DNA from: CAYJFG01 sp964369405
Lineage (GTDB): Bacteria > Bacillota > Clostridia > Oscillospirales > Acutalibacteraceae
Reading direction: 5' to 3'
Assembly: GCA_964369405.1 (NCBI GenBank)
Contig: CAYJGB010000001.1
Location: forward strand, 62,001-126,000
DNA: 64,000 nt
Within the stretch, counting starts at the first letter, position 1; every line of letters begins with the position of its first letter. The position numbers and the translations under genes were made by a program. The notes under the pieces are model-generated. The model did not search any database. It was not told where the DNA came from and was given only the letters and a program-made list of their open reading frames with translations. This document shows, piece by piece, positions 25,960 through 35,208 of this stretch.

Positions 25960-28299
25960 ATGCTTTGTATTAGATGTAAAAAAAGGCAAGCAGTAGTATT
26001 TGTATCTCAAAATACAAATAGCGAATCTCAAGGATACTGCTTAACTTGTGCAAAAGAATTAGGTATAAAACCAGTTACAGATATAATAGAAAAAATGGGG
26101 ATTTCTGAAGATGATTTTAGTGCTATGCAAGAACAAATGGACTCGTTAATGGAAATGAGCCAAAATGGAGAGATGCCAAATTTTGCAGAGATGATGGGTG
26201 GAGAATTAAACGCACTAGCAAATAATGAGGACGATAGTGAAGAGGATGACGAGGAAGACAAAGATTTTTCAGCAGGTGGAGCACCAACATTCCCATTTAT
26301 GCAAAATATTTTTTCTGGTAACAAAGAAGAAAAAGACAAAGTTACTGATAAAAAAAGTAATGCAAAAAATGCTCAACCAAAGAAAAAAAGAAAGCATATT
26401 GATGCATATTGCTATGATTTAACTAGAAAAGCAAGAGCAGGTAATATGGATATAGTAATAGGTAGAGATAAAGAAATAGCAAGAGTTATACAAATTCTTA
26501 GCAGAAGAACAAAAAACAACCCTTGTTTAATAGGTGAGCCTGGTGTTGGTAAAACAGCTATTGCAGAAGGTTTAGCACTTAGAATAGCACAAGGTAATGT
26601 GCCACAAAGATTAAAAAATAAAGAAGTTCAATTATTAGATTTAACAGCACTAATAGCAGGGACTCAATTTAGAGGACAGTTTGAAAGCAGAATTAAAGGG
26701 CTTACAGAAGAAGTAAAAGCTGCAGGTAACATAATTTTATTTATTGACGAAGTTCATAACCTAGTAGGTACTGGAGATTCTGAAGGTACTATGAATGCAG
26801 CAAACATATTAAAACCATCTTTATCAAGAGGTGAGTTACAAGTTATAGGTGCGACTACTTTTAACGAGTATCGCAAATATATAGAAAAAGATTCAGCACT
26901 AGAAAGACGTTTTCAACCTGTTACAATAGCAGAGCCATCAATAAAAGATACTATGGATGTTTTAATTGGTGTAAAAGAATATTATGAGCTACATCATAGA
27001 GTTAAAGTAGACGATATGATAGTAAGACGAGCAGTAGTGTTGTCAGAAAGATATATTACAGATAGATTTTTACCAGATAAAGCAATAGACTTATTAGACG
27101 AAGCTTGTGCTTGTGCAGCTCTTAGAAATAAAGAGATGGAAATTTATGATAAGCACAGAGAAGAAGAAAATATGTTAAAATTGCGTCAAGATGAGTTAAC
27201 AGTAGACCCAGATAATATAGATTATGAGGAAGTTGCAAAAGTAAGAGAAGAACTTTTAAAAGTTGATAAGAAGATAAAAGATATTGAGCATTTAGCACTA
27301 AATTCTCAAGTAGAAGAAAAAGACCTTGCAAAAGTTATTGAGCTTTGGACAGGTATTCCAGCTAATAGAATACAAGAGAATGAATTAAATAAATTAGCAG
27401 GTATTGAAAACTCTCTAAAAGAAAAACTTATAGGACAAGATGAAGCAGTAGAAGCTGTATCAGCAGCTATTAGAAGAAACAGAGTTCAAATAAGTCCACG
27501 CAGAAGACCAGCATCTTTTATATTTGTAGGCCCTACTGGTGTTGGTAAAACTGAACTAGTTAAAGTGTTATCAACAGAACTTTTTGACACTCCAGAAACT
27601 CTTATTAGACTGGATATGTCAGAATTTATGGAGAAACATTCAGTGTCTAAGATTATAGGCTCACCTCCAGGCTATGTAGGTTATGACGAAGCAGGTCAAG
27701 TTACAGAAAAAGTTAGAAGAAGACCATACTCTGTACTATTATTCGACGAGATTGAAAAAGCTCACCCAGATGTGTTGAATATTTTATTACAAATTCTTGA
27801 CGAGGGTAAAGTTACAGATTCTCATGGTAGAGCAGTTAACTTTGAAAATACTGTTATTATTATGACCTCAAATGCAGGAAGCAACAGAAAAGAAGGACTT
27901 ATTGGTTTTGGCAAATCAGAAGAACAGCTAAAGAAAGAAAAAGCAAAAAAAGCACTTTCTGAATTTTTACGCCCTGAGTTTTTAGCTAGAATAGATGAAA
28001 TTATTGTGTTTAACTCATTAACGGAAGAAGATTTTAATAATATAGCAAAACTAATGTTAAACGAGTATGTTGAAACATTAGAAGAAAAAGGGATTAAGTT
28101 TACTTTTGATGATAAAGCTACTAAATTGTTATCAAAATCTAGTGTGGGTGGATCTAGTGGTGCTAGAGATTTAAGAAACAACATAAGAAAAAAAGCAGAA
28201 GATAAAATTGCAGAAGCGATTATATCAAGAAGAGAAGGCGAAATAGTTGGTATACACTTATCAGCAAATGAAGAAGATATTACACTAGATATTATTTAA
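25960..28299 (+). CDS. ClpE-like AAA+ unfoldase with N-terminal zinc finger
   Basis: Hsp100/Clp ATPase, 779 aa, expected to feed substrates to ClpP or to act as a disaggregase. Instead of the Clp_N double repeat it begins with a zinc finger (Cys3, Cys6, Cys27, Cys30) as in ClpE. An acidic linker (about 88-102) and a basic stretch (KKKRKH near 141) follow. AAA-1 has Walker A GEPGVGKT at 192-199; a coiled-coil/UVR-like insert lies near 395-450; AAA-2 has Walker A GPTGVGKT near 523 and sensor GARDLRNNI near the end. No ClpP gene, CtsR gene or CtsR box was noticed beside it. Confidence 0.85.
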   Translation: MLCIRCKKRQAVVFVSQNTNSESQGYCLTCAKELGIKPVTDIIEKMGISEDDFSAMQEQMDSLMEMSQNGEMPNFAEMMGGELNALANNEDDSEEDDEEDKDFSAGGAPTFPFMQNIFSGNKEEKDKVTDKKSNAKNAQPKKKRKHIDAYCYDLTRKARAGNMDIVIGRDKEIARVIQILSRRTKNNPCLIGEPGVGKTAIAEGLALRIAQGNVPQRLKNKEVQLLDLTALIAGTQFRGQFESRIKGLTEEVKAAGNIILFIDEVHNLVGTGDSEGTMNAANILKPSLSRGELQVIGATTFNEYRKYIEKDSALERRFQPVTIAEPSIKDTMDVLIGVKEYYELHHRVKVDDMIVRRAVVLSERYITDRFLPDKAIDLLDEACACAALRNKEMEIYDKHREEENMLKLRQDELTVDPDNIDYEEVAKVREELLKVDKKIKDIEHLALNSQVEEKDLAKVIELWTGIPANRIQENELNKLAGIENSLKEKLIGQDEAVEAVSAAIRRNRVQISPRRRPASFIFVGPTGVGKTELVKVLSTELFDTPETLIRLDMSEFMEKHSVSKIIGSPPGYVGYDEAGQVTEKVRRRPYSVLLFDEIEKAHPDVLNILLQILDEGKVTDSHGRAVNFENTVIIMTSNAGSNRKEGLIGFGKSEEQLKKEKAKKALSEFLRPEFLARIDEIIVFNSLTEEDFNNIAKLMLNEYVETLEEKGIKFTFDDKATKLLSKSSVGGSSGARDLRNNIRKKAEDKIAEAIISRREGEIVGIHLSANEEDITLDII

Positions 28300-28332
28300 A
28301 ATTTAATGTTGATAAGTTATAGTCAATTGTGC

Positions 28333-28361
28333 TTGACAAAAAATGTAGTGAGTATTATAAT
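28333..28361 (+). promoter_or_regulatory. Consensus sigma-A promoter of scfA
   Basis: TTGACA (28333-28338), exactly 17 bp, TATAAT (28356-28361): a full-consensus promoter, implying strong constitutive transcription of the small peptide gene. Confidence 0.85.
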
Positions 28362-28437
28362 TATTAGAGTAGATGAGTGCTTTTTAAAGAATTAATTTAT
28401 AAAGCAATAAAATAATTTTGAACGGAGATAATTAATT

Positions 28438-28584
28438 ATGAAAAGAATAAAAACTGTAGAAACACGTGACCTTAAAAAAAGCATAAAAACAGGTGGTTGT
28501 GGAGAGTGTCAAACATCTTGCCAATCAGCTTGTAAAACATCTTGTGGTGTTGCAAACCAACCATGCGAGAACAAAAACAAATAA
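28438..28584 (+). CDS. scfA: SCIFF ranthipeptide precursor (six cysteines in forty-five residues)
   Basis: 48-aa ribosomally made, modified peptide, too short for usual ORF cut-offs. It begins MKRIKTVETRDLKKSIKTGG, and its core has exactly six Cys at positions 21, 24, 28, 32, 36 and 43. This is the SCIFF family, nearly universal in Clostridia, in which the radical-SAM maturase installs Cys-to-Thr/Ser-type thioether bridges. RBS cggagat is 8 bases before the ATG. The maturase follows after an intrinsic terminator. The mature product has been linked to quorum sensing and redox metabolism in some clostridia; its role here is not known. Confidence 0.95.
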   Translation: MKRIKTVETRDLKKSIKTGGCGECQTSCQSACKTSCGVANQPCENKNK

Positions 28585-28606
28585 GAATGGCTGAAGATTA
28601 AAGCCT

Positions 28607-28634
28607 AAAATGCCGTTTTAAACGGCATTTTTTT
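28607..28634 (+). terminator. Attenuating terminator between scfA and scfB
   Basis: Stem AAATGCCGTT / AACGGCATTT with a short loop and seven T. It lies between peptide and maturase genes with no new promoter evident, so partial read-through probably sets a high peptide-to-enzyme ratio. Confidence 0.85.
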
Positions 28635-28678
28635 ATTGTGGTTTTTATTGTGATTTTATGAAATAAGGAGTTAATAGA

Positions 28679-30049
28679 ATGGTACATCAATATAAATTAG
28701 ATGATTATAATATTGTAGTTGATACTTGCAGTGGTAGCGTTCATTGTGTTGATGAAGTAGCTTATGATATTATTGAAATGTTTAATAATAAAAGTGAAAA
28801 TGAAATTATAGAGTTTATATTAAATAAATATAGTGAATATGAAGATGTAACAAAAGAAGAAATTAAGCTATGTATAGAGGATATTAATGAGCTTATAAAG
28901 CAAGAAAAGTTATTTACAAAAGATGTATATGATGAAATGTCTAAAACTTATAAAAATAATAGCGATGTTGTAAAGGCGTTATGTTTACATATTTCACATA
29001 CTTGTAATTTGAACTGTAGTTATTGTTTTGCAAGTCAAGGAAAGTATAAAGGCGATAAAGCATTTATGTCTTTAGAAGTTGGAAAACAAGCAATAGATTT
29101 TTTGATTAAAAATTCAGGCAAAAGAAGAAATTTAGAAGTCGATTTTTTTGGTGGCGAACCACTTATGAATTGGGAAGTAGTAAAGCAAATAGTAAAATAT
29201 GCTAGAGAGCAAGAAAAAGCATATAATAAAAACTTTAGATTTACACTTACTACTAATGGTGTGTTGATTGATGATGATGTAATTGAATTTGCAAATAAAG
29301 AAATGCATAACATAGTTTTATCTCTTGACGGTAGAAAAGAAGTACACGATAATTTACGTAAAAATTATAAAGGGCAAGGTAGTTATGACTTAATAGTGCC
29401 TAAGTTTAAAGAATTTGTAGAAAAAAGAGACGGCAAAGGTTACTATATGAGAGGAACTTTTACACATAACAACGTAGACTTTACAGAAGATATTTTTCAT
29501 ATGAGAGATTTAGGATTCAAAGAATTGAGCATGGAACCTGTTGTATGTGACTCGAGTGACCCATATGCATTAACAGAAGATGATTTACCAGAGCTTTTTA
29601 ATCAATATGAAATTTTAGCTAGAGAGATGATAAAAAGTAGTAAAAAAGGTGAAGACTTTACTTTTTATCATTACATTCTAGATCTTAAGAATGGACCTTG
29701 CGTATATAAAAGGATAACTGGCTGTGGTTCTGGTACAGAATATATGGCAGTTACTCCTTGGGGAGAACTCTTCCCATGTCATCAGTTTGTAAGCGATAAA
29801 AAATATAGTCTAGGAGATGTGTGGCAAGGTGTCAGTAATATAACAGCTCAAGATGAGTTTAGACAATGTAATGTATACTCCAGAGATGAATGTAAGCTAT
29901 GTTGGGCGAAACTTTACTGTTCAGGTGGCTGTGCTGCTAATTCTTATCATGCTACAGGCGATATTAATGGTATATACGAATATGGTTGTAAACTTTTCAA
30001 GAAACGTATTGAATGTGCTATTATGATGCAAGTAGCACTTAGTGAATAG
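28679..30049 (+). CDS. scfB: SCIFF radical-SAM maturase (thioether cross-link forming)
   Basis: 456-aa radical SAM/SPASM enzyme that modifies the scfA peptide. Residues 1-80 resemble a PqqD-like peptide-recognition (RRE) domain (VHQYKLDDYNIVVDTCSGSV). The SAM cluster is C109-x3-C113-x2-C116 (HTCNLNCSYCF), followed by FFGGEPL. The C-terminal auxiliary-cluster region is Cys-rich: GPCVYKRITGCGSG, FPCHQF, CNVYSRDECKLCWAKLYCSGGC and YGCKLF. RBS taaggag precedes the ATG. It is followed 8 bases later by an amino acid decarboxylase gene. Confidence 0.95.
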   Translation: MVHQYKLDDYNIVVDTCSGSVHCVDEVAYDIIEMFNNKSENEIIEFILNKYSEYEDVTKEEIKLCIEDINELIKQEKLFTKDVYDEMSKTYKNNSDVVKALCLHISHTCNLNCSYCFASQGKYKGDKAFMSLEVGKQAIDFLIKNSGKRRNLEVDFFGGEPLMNWEVVKQIVKYAREQEKAYNKNFRFTLTTNGVLIDDDVIEFANKEMHNIVLSLDGRKEVHDNLRKNYKGQGSYDLIVPKFKEFVEKRDGKGYYMRGTFTHNNVDFTEDIFHMRDLGFKELSMEPVVCDSSDPYALTEDDLPELFNQYEILAREMIKSSKKGEDFTFYHYILDLKNGPCVYKRITGCGSGTEYMAVTPWGELFPCHQFVSDKKYSLGDVWQGVSNITAQDEFRQCNVYSRDECKLCWAKLYCSGGCAANSYHATGDINGIYEYGCKLFKKRIECAIMMQVALSE

Positions 30050-30057
30050 GTAGATAT

Positions 30058-31407
30058 ATGAATACACCAATTTATGATTTTATAAATAAGTATATAGAGT
30101 TAGATGTATCGAGATTTCATATGCCTGGGCATAAGGGTGAAAATATTTTAGGTATAGAAAAATATGATTTAACAGAAATTAAGGGTGCAGATGACTTATA
30201 TAATCCACATAGTATAATTTTAGAAAGTGAAAATAATGCTACAGAATTATTTGGTAGTAAACACACTTGCTATGCTACTAACGGCTCTACTCAATGTATA
30301 AAAGCTATGCTTTATTTAGCATATGTAAATAGTAATAGTAATTCTAATGTTATTTTATCGACTAGAAATGTGCATAAAGCATTTATAAATAGTTGCTCAT
30401 TTTTAGACTTAAACGTAGAGTGGTTATATCCAGATAAGTTAGATACAATTTGTTCTTGCGTTATTTCTGATGATGTTTTAGACAAAAGGTTAAATTCTAT
30501 GCAAGTTAAACCTTTTGCAGTTTTTGTTACTTCGCCTGATTATTTAGGAGCAGTACAAGATATAAAAACACTGTCGATTATTTGCAAGAAGTATAACATA
30601 CCACTTTTAGTAGATAATGCACATGGTGCATACTTAAAATTTTTAAAAGATAGTTTACACCCGTTAGATTTAGGTGCTGATATGTGTTGTGACTCAGCCC
30701 ATAAAACATTGCCTGTTTTAACGGGTGGAGCATATTTACATATATCAAAGAATAGTTGTATAAACTCTATAGATAATGTAAGAAATGCATTGTCTATGTT
30801 TGGTAGTAGTAGCCCGTCATATTTAGTGTTAGCAAGCTTAGACTTATGCAATAAATATTTATCAGATGAATATAGAGATAAATTAGCTAAAGTGATTGAC
30901 AAAGTCAATAAACTTAAAGTAGATTTAACTTATAAAGGAATTGTGTTTAGTAAATCAGAACCATTAAAAATAGTAATAAATACAGCGAAAATAGGATATA
31001 ATGGAAGTAAAGTAGCTGATTATTTAAGAAAAAATAATATAGAATGTGAGTTTGCAGATAACTCATATGTAGTTTTAATGTATAATGAGAACAACAGGGA
31101 AGAAGACTTTATAAAATTAAAAAGTGCGTTAATAAAATTGCAAATCAAACCAGAAATTAAAGAAACACAAATAACATATATAAGTAAAAAAAGTATGAGT
31201 ATCAGAAAAGCTTTGTTATCTAAAAGAGAAAAGATAAGTGTTGAAAACGCAGAAAATAGAATTTGTGTAAGCACAGACTTGTTATGTCCACCAGCAATAC
31301 CTATAATTGTAAGTGGTGAAATAATAGATAAAAATACAATTGAACTATTAAAATTTTATAATATAAAAGAAATTGATGTAGTAAAAGAAAAGGTAGATGA
31401 ATTATGA
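30058..31407 (+). CDS. Orn/Lys/Arg decarboxylase family PLP enzyme
   Basis: Fold-type I PLP decarboxylase, 449 aa, of the short form like Bacillus SpeA/YaaO, acting on arginine, lysine or ornithine; the substrate is not readable. Signatures: FHMPGHKG near residue 20, YATNGSTQC near 73, VDNAHGAY near 186, and the PLP lysine Lys216 in DSAHKTLPVLTGG. The C-terminal domain begins near 370. It overlaps the next gene by 4 bp. Polyamine synthesis is the likeliest role. Confidence 0.88.
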   Translation: MNTPIYDFINKYIELDVSRFHMPGHKGENILGIEKYDLTEIKGADDLYNPHSIILESENNATELFGSKHTCYATNGSTQCIKAMLYLAYVNSNSNSNVILSTRNVHKAFINSCSFLDLNVEWLYPDKLDTICSCVISDDVLDKRLNSMQVKPFAVFVTSPDYLGAVQDIKTLSIICKKYNIPLLVDNAHGAYLKFLKDSLHPLDLGADMCCDSAHKTLPVLTGGAYLHISKNSCINSIDNVRNALSMFGSSSPSYLVLASLDLCNKYLSDEYRDKLAKVIDKVNKLKVDLTYKGIVFSKSEPLKIVINTAKIGYNGSKVADYLRKNNIECEFADNSYVVLMYNENNREEDFIKLKSALIKLQIKPEIKETQITYISKKSMSIRKALLSKREKISVENAENRICVSTDLLCPPAIPIIVSGEIIDKNTIELLKFYNIKEIDVVKEKVDEL

Positions 31408-32525
31408 GAGAGTTTAAATTAGTAGCAACTTGTTTATTAGGGTTAGAAGGAATGGTAGCACAAGAACTAAAAATGATGGGTGCTACTAATGTAAATGCTG
31501 AAAATGGAAGAGTAGTTTTTGATGGTAGCCCTGAAATGATAGCAAGGGCGAATATCAAATCAAGATACAGCGAAAGGATTTTAATTTTACTTGGAGTATT
31601 TGAAGCAAAAACTTTTGATAGTTTATTTGAAAGTGTAAAAAAACTACCTTTTGAAGATTTTATTTCTAAAAATGATAAATTTCCTGTAAAAGGAAATGCA
31701 TTAAGCTCAAAACTTATGAGTGTGCCGGACTGTCAAAAAATAATAAAAAAAGCAGTAGTAGAAAGATTAAAAAACAAATATCGTATTGATTGGTTTGAAG
31801 AAACTGGAGTGTTATATCAGATACAATTTTTAATAATGAAAGACAAGGTTAGTATTATGATAGATACATCTGGTGATAGTCTATATAAAAGAGGTTATAG
31901 AGAAGTATCGACAAAAGCACCAATAAAAGAAACGTTAGCAGCAGCGATGGTGGATTTATCGAGAGTTAAGAGTAATCATATAGTAATAGACCCTATGTGT
32001 GGAAGTGGTACATTATTAATTGAATCAGCACTAAAAGCTAAAAATATAGCATCAGGAATAGAGCGTGATTTTATATCGGAGCAATTTTCATTTGTGGGTA
32101 AAAAAATATATAACGACCAAAGAGAAAAAGCATTAAGCGAAGAGGTAACAGAGTGTGACTTTAGAGCATATGGTTACGACATAGATAAAGAAGCAATAGA
32201 AATAGCAAAAGAAAATGCACAAGAAGCAGGCGTGGCTGATGTTATCGAATTTAAAGTAAGAGATATTAAAGACTTTAAAGTAGAGAGCGACAGAGCAACT
32301 ATAATATGTAATCCACCGTACGGAGAAAGATTACTTGATATACAAACTGCTAGAGATATATATAGAATTATGGGTAGAAAATTTATGAAAAAACAAGGTT
32401 ATAGCTACACAATAATATCACCAGATGAAGAATTCGAAGAGTGTTTTGGTAGGAAAGCAGATAAAAGAAGGAAACTATATAACGGAATGATAAAGTGCCA
32501 AGTGTATATGTATTTCAAAAATTGA
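31404..32525 (+). CDS. THUMP-domain class I SAM-dependent RNA methyltransferase (RlmL/YpsC-like)
   Basis: 373 aa. An N-terminal ferredoxin-like/THUMP region (about 1-155) binds RNA; the methyltransferase domain has DPMCGSGTLLIESAL near residue 197 and the catalytic NPPYGER near 301, as in N2-guanine methyltransferases of 23S rRNA. It matches Bacillus YpsC and the N-terminal half of E. coli RlmL. Start overlaps the decarboxylase stop by 4 bp. It is the last gene before the groESL promoter. Confidence 0.88.
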   Translation: MREFKLVATCLLGLEGMVAQELKMMGATNVNAENGRVVFDGSPEMIARANIKSRYSERILILLGVFEAKTFDSLFESVKKLPFEDFISKNDKFPVKGNALSSKLMSVPDCQKIIKKAVVERLKNKYRIDWFEETGVLYQIQFLIMKDKVSIMIDTSGDSLYKRGYREVSTKAPIKETLAAAMVDLSRVKSNHIVIDPMCGSGTLLIESALKAKNIASGIERDFISEQFSFVGKKIYNDQREKALSEEVTECDFRAYGYDIDKEAIEIAKENAQEAGVADVIEFKVRDIKDFKVESDRATIICNPPYGERLLDIQTARDIYRIMGRKFMKKQGYSYTIISPDEEFEECFGRKADKRRKLYNGMIKCQVYMYFKN

Positions 32526-32613
32526 GGAAAAAACAATCTTAAAATATGCAAAATGTAAATAAATTATTAACATTACAAAATACACTTGATTTTTTCCAAA
32601 AAAAGGTTTAAAA

Positions 32614-32645
32614 TATAATTAGCACTCAAACATTAAGAGTGCTAA
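32614..32645 (+). promoter_or_regulatory. CIRCE element (HrcA operator) with overlapping -10 of groESL
   Basis: TTAGCACTC (32619-32627), 9-bp spacer, GAGTGCTAA (32637-32645): a perfect CIRCE inverted repeat, directly abutting a TATAAT -10 box (32614-32619). This implies HrcA repression of groESL with heat induction; hrcA itself is not in the window. The -35 region is not clear. Confidence 0.97.
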
Positions 32646-32675
32646 TATTCAAAAATTGCTAGGAGGAAATTTATT

Positions 32676-32960
32676 ATGACAATTAAACCACTTCTTGACA
32701 GAGTCGTTTTACAAATGGAAGAAGCTGAAGAAACTACTAAGAGCGGTATCGTGCTTACTAGTGCGGCACAAGAAAAACCACAATTTGCAACTATAGTTGC
32801 TGTAGGCCCTGGTGGCGTAGTTGATGGCAAAGATGTTGCTATGTATGTAAATATTGGCGACAAAGTTATTACAAGCAAATATTCTGGTACTGAAGTTAAA
32901 ATTGATGGCGAAGATTTTACAATTATCCGTCAATCAGATATTTTAGCTGTTGTAGAGTAA
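32676..32960 (+). CDS. groES: Co-chaperonin GroES
   Basis: 94-aa lid of the GroEL chaperonin. N-terminal TIKPLLDRVVLQ, mobile loop EETTKSGIVLTSAAQEKPQ (about 19-37) that docks to GroEL, and GDKVITSKYSGTEVK. RBS aggagg precedes the ATG. First gene of the HrcA/CIRCE operon. Confidence 0.97.
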   Translation: MTIKPLLDRVVLQMEEAEETTKSGIVLTSAAQEKPQFATIVAVGPGGVVDGKDVAMYVNIGDKVITSKYSGTEVKIDGEDFTIIRQSDILAVVE

Positions 32961-32994
32961 TTAATATAAATTTTAATTTGGAGGATAAGTTATT

Positions 32995-34620
32995 ATGGCT
33001 AAACAAGTTGTTTACGGAGAAGATGCAAGAAAAGCGTTGATGAGTGGTATAGATAAATTAGCAGATACTGTTAAAATCACTCTAGGACCTAAAGGCAGAA
33101 ATGTTGTTTTAGATAAAAAATTTGGTGCACCACTTATCACTAATGACGGTGTTACTATTGCTAAAGAAATAGAACTTGAAGACCCATTCGAAAATATGGG
33201 TGCTCAATTAGTTAAAGAAGTTTCTATTAAAACTAATGATGTTGCAGGTGACGGTACTACTACTGCTACATTACTAGCTCAAGCTTTAATTCGTGAAGGT
33301 ATGAAAAATGTTACTGCTGGAGCAAATCCAATGGTACTTAAAAAAGGTATTCAAAGTGCTGTTGATACAGCTGTTGAGGCTATTATCAACAATTCACAAA
33401 AAATAACTGGTAGTGAAGATATTGCAAGAGTTGCAACTATATCATCTGCTGATGAATATATTGGTAAATTAATTGCAGAAGCTATGGAAAAAGTTAGTGC
33501 TGACGGTGTTATTACTGTAGAAGAATCAAAAACAGCTGATACCTACTCAGAAGTTGTTGAAGGTATGATGTTTGACAGAGGTTATATTGCACCTTATATG
33601 GTTACTGATTCTGATAAAATGGTAGCAGATTTAGACCTACCATATATTTTAATTACAGATAAAAAAATATCTTCAATGCAAGAAATTTTGCCAATATTAG
33701 AGCAAATTGTTCAAGGTGGTAAAAAATTATTGATTATCGCTGAAGATGTTGAGGGCGAAGCATTAACAAACTTAGTGCTTAATAAACTTAGAGGTGTGTT
33801 CACTTGTGTTGCTGTAAAAGCTCCAGGCTTTGGTGACAGAAGAAAAGATATGCTTCAAGATATAGCAACACTTACAGGTGGTCAAGTGATTTCTTCAGAT
33901 TTAGGATTAGAGCTTAAAGAGATTACTTTAGAGCATTTAGGTCAAGCTAGACAAGTAAAAGTTGATAAAGAAAATACAATCATCGTTGATGGTGCAGGAA
34001 ATACAGAAGAAATAAAAGCAAGAGTAAATTCAATAAGAACACAACTTGAAGTTACAACATCAGAGTTTGACAGAGAAAAACTTCAAGAGAGAGTTGCAAA
34101 ACTTGCAGGTGGAGTTGCTGTTATTAAAGTTGGAGCAGCTACAGAAATCGAAATGAAAGAGAAAAAATTAAGAATAGAAGATGCATTAGCAGCAACAAAA
34201 GCAGCAGTAGAAGAAGGTATAGTTGCAGGTGGTGGTATTGCATTAATGAACGCTATTGAAGCAGTGTCAAAAGATGTTGCAAATGCAAATGGCGATGAAA
34301 AAACAGGTATGACAATCGTATTAAAAGCACTTGAAGAACCACTACGTCAAATTGCAGTAAATGCAGGGTTAGAGGGTAGTGTTATAGTAGAAAAAGTTAA
34401 GAGTGAAAACAAAGTAGGATTCGGTTTTAATGCACTAAAAGAAGAATACACAGATATGATGTCAGCAGGTATTGTAGACCCTACAAAAGTTACAAGAAGT
34501 GCATTACAAAATGCATCTTCAGTAGCAGCTATGGTACTTACAACTGAGTCTTTAGTAACAGATATTAAAGAACCAGTAGCACCTATGGCGCCACCAACTC
34601 CAGATATGGGAATGTATTAA
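32995..34620 (+). CDS. groEL: Chaperonin GroEL
   Basis: 541-aa ATP-dependent chaperonin. ATP-binding signatures TLGPKGRNVVLDKKFG and DVAGDGTTTATLLAQ (about residues 29-99) and GGGIALMNA near 414. The C-terminus is PMAPPTPDMGMY, lacking the Gly-Gly-Met repeats of enteric GroEL. 34 bases after groES; a terminator follows. Confidence 0.97.
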   Translation: MAKQVVYGEDARKALMSGIDKLADTVKITLGPKGRNVVLDKKFGAPLITNDGVTIAKEIELEDPFENMGAQLVKEVSIKTNDVAGDGTTTATLLAQALIREGMKNVTAGANPMVLKKGIQSAVDTAVEAIINNSQKITGSEDIARVATISSADEYIGKLIAEAMEKVSADGVITVEESKTADTYSEVVEGMMFDRGYIAPYMVTDSDKMVADLDLPYILITDKKISSMQEILPILEQIVQGGKKLLIIAEDVEGEALTNLVLNKLRGVFTCVAVKAPGFGDRRKDMLQDIATLTGGQVISSDLGLELKEITLEHLGQARQVKVDKENTIIVDGAGNTEEIKARVNSIRTQLEVTTSEFDREKLQERVAKLAGGVAVIKVGAATEIEMKEKKLRIEDALAATKAAVEEGIVAGGGIALMNAIEAVSKDVANANGDEKTGMTIVLKALEEPLRQIAVNAGLEGSVIVEKVKSENKVGFGFNALKEEYTDMMSAGIVDPTKVTRSALQNASSVAAMVLTTESLVTDIKEPVAPMAPPTPDMGMY

Positions 34621-34633
34621 TAGTATGATGTTT

Positions 34634-34667
34634 AGTGGCGATTACAAGTTAGTAGTTGCCACTTTTT
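34634..34667 (+). terminator. Intrinsic terminator of groESL
   Basis: Stem AGTGGCGA / TTGCCACT (8 bp with one G-U) then TTTTT, 13 bases after the groEL stop. Confidence 0.75.
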
Positions 34668-34690
34668 AAAATTGAAAGTAGGTAATATAA

Positions 34691-35125
34691 GTGAACATCT
34701 TAGATATAGCAATGTTAGTTTTTATATTTTTAGAAACTTTAAATGTAATAGTTTTATATTTTACGCCTAATAGCAAAAGAGGGAACGGTGTAGCTATGTT
34801 TGATGAGTGGGAAAAATCTAAAGAAGATGAAAATTCTCATTTATTTGCTAGATATATGACATATTGGGTAGCAGGTACAAAACTTATTTTCATATTATTA
34901 GTATTAGTTATTGTTATATCTGGAAATGAAATATTAAAAGTTCATACAGTAGTAGCGCTTATATTATCAATAGCTACTTACTTTTGGAAATTACACCCTA
35001 TAATTAAAAAACTAGATAAAAGAGGTCAAATCACGCCAAAAGGATATTCTAAAATGTTAGGTATTACAATATCTAGTTTTATAATTATGTTTTCAGGCGC
35101 GTTAGTAGCTTATGTAATTTGGTGA
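34691..35125 (+). CDS. Unknown four-helix membrane protein
   Basis: Not recognised. 144 aa with four hydrophobic segments (about 3-23, 58-80, 86-102, 125-144) and a short polar loop EWEKSKEDENSHLFARYM after the first. It starts at GTG 34691. It lies directly after groEL, beyond a terminator, and before a strong bidirectional terminator, so it may be transcribed by groESL read-through. No metal or catalytic motif seen. Confidence 0.6.
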   Translation: MNILDIAMLVFIFLETLNVIVLYFTPNSKRGNGVAMFDEWEKSKEDENSHLFARYMTYWVAGTKLIFILLVLVIVISGNEILKVHTVVALILSIATYFWKLHPIIKKLDKRGQITPKGYSKMLGITISSFIIMFSGALVAYVIW

Positions 35126-35146
35126 TAATTAAATATTGAATATAAT

Positions 35147-35190
35147 AAAACCCATTATAAACTTAGTAATTTAAAGTTTATAATGGGTTT
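35147..35190. terminator. Bidirectional terminator between convergent genes
   Basis: Long stem AACCCATTATAAACTT / AAGTTTATAATGGGTT with a 9-base loop, A-rich on one side and T-rich on the other, between the membrane protein gene and folT. Confidence 0.85.
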
Positions 35191-35208
35191 ATTTTTATGA
35201 ATATGTTT

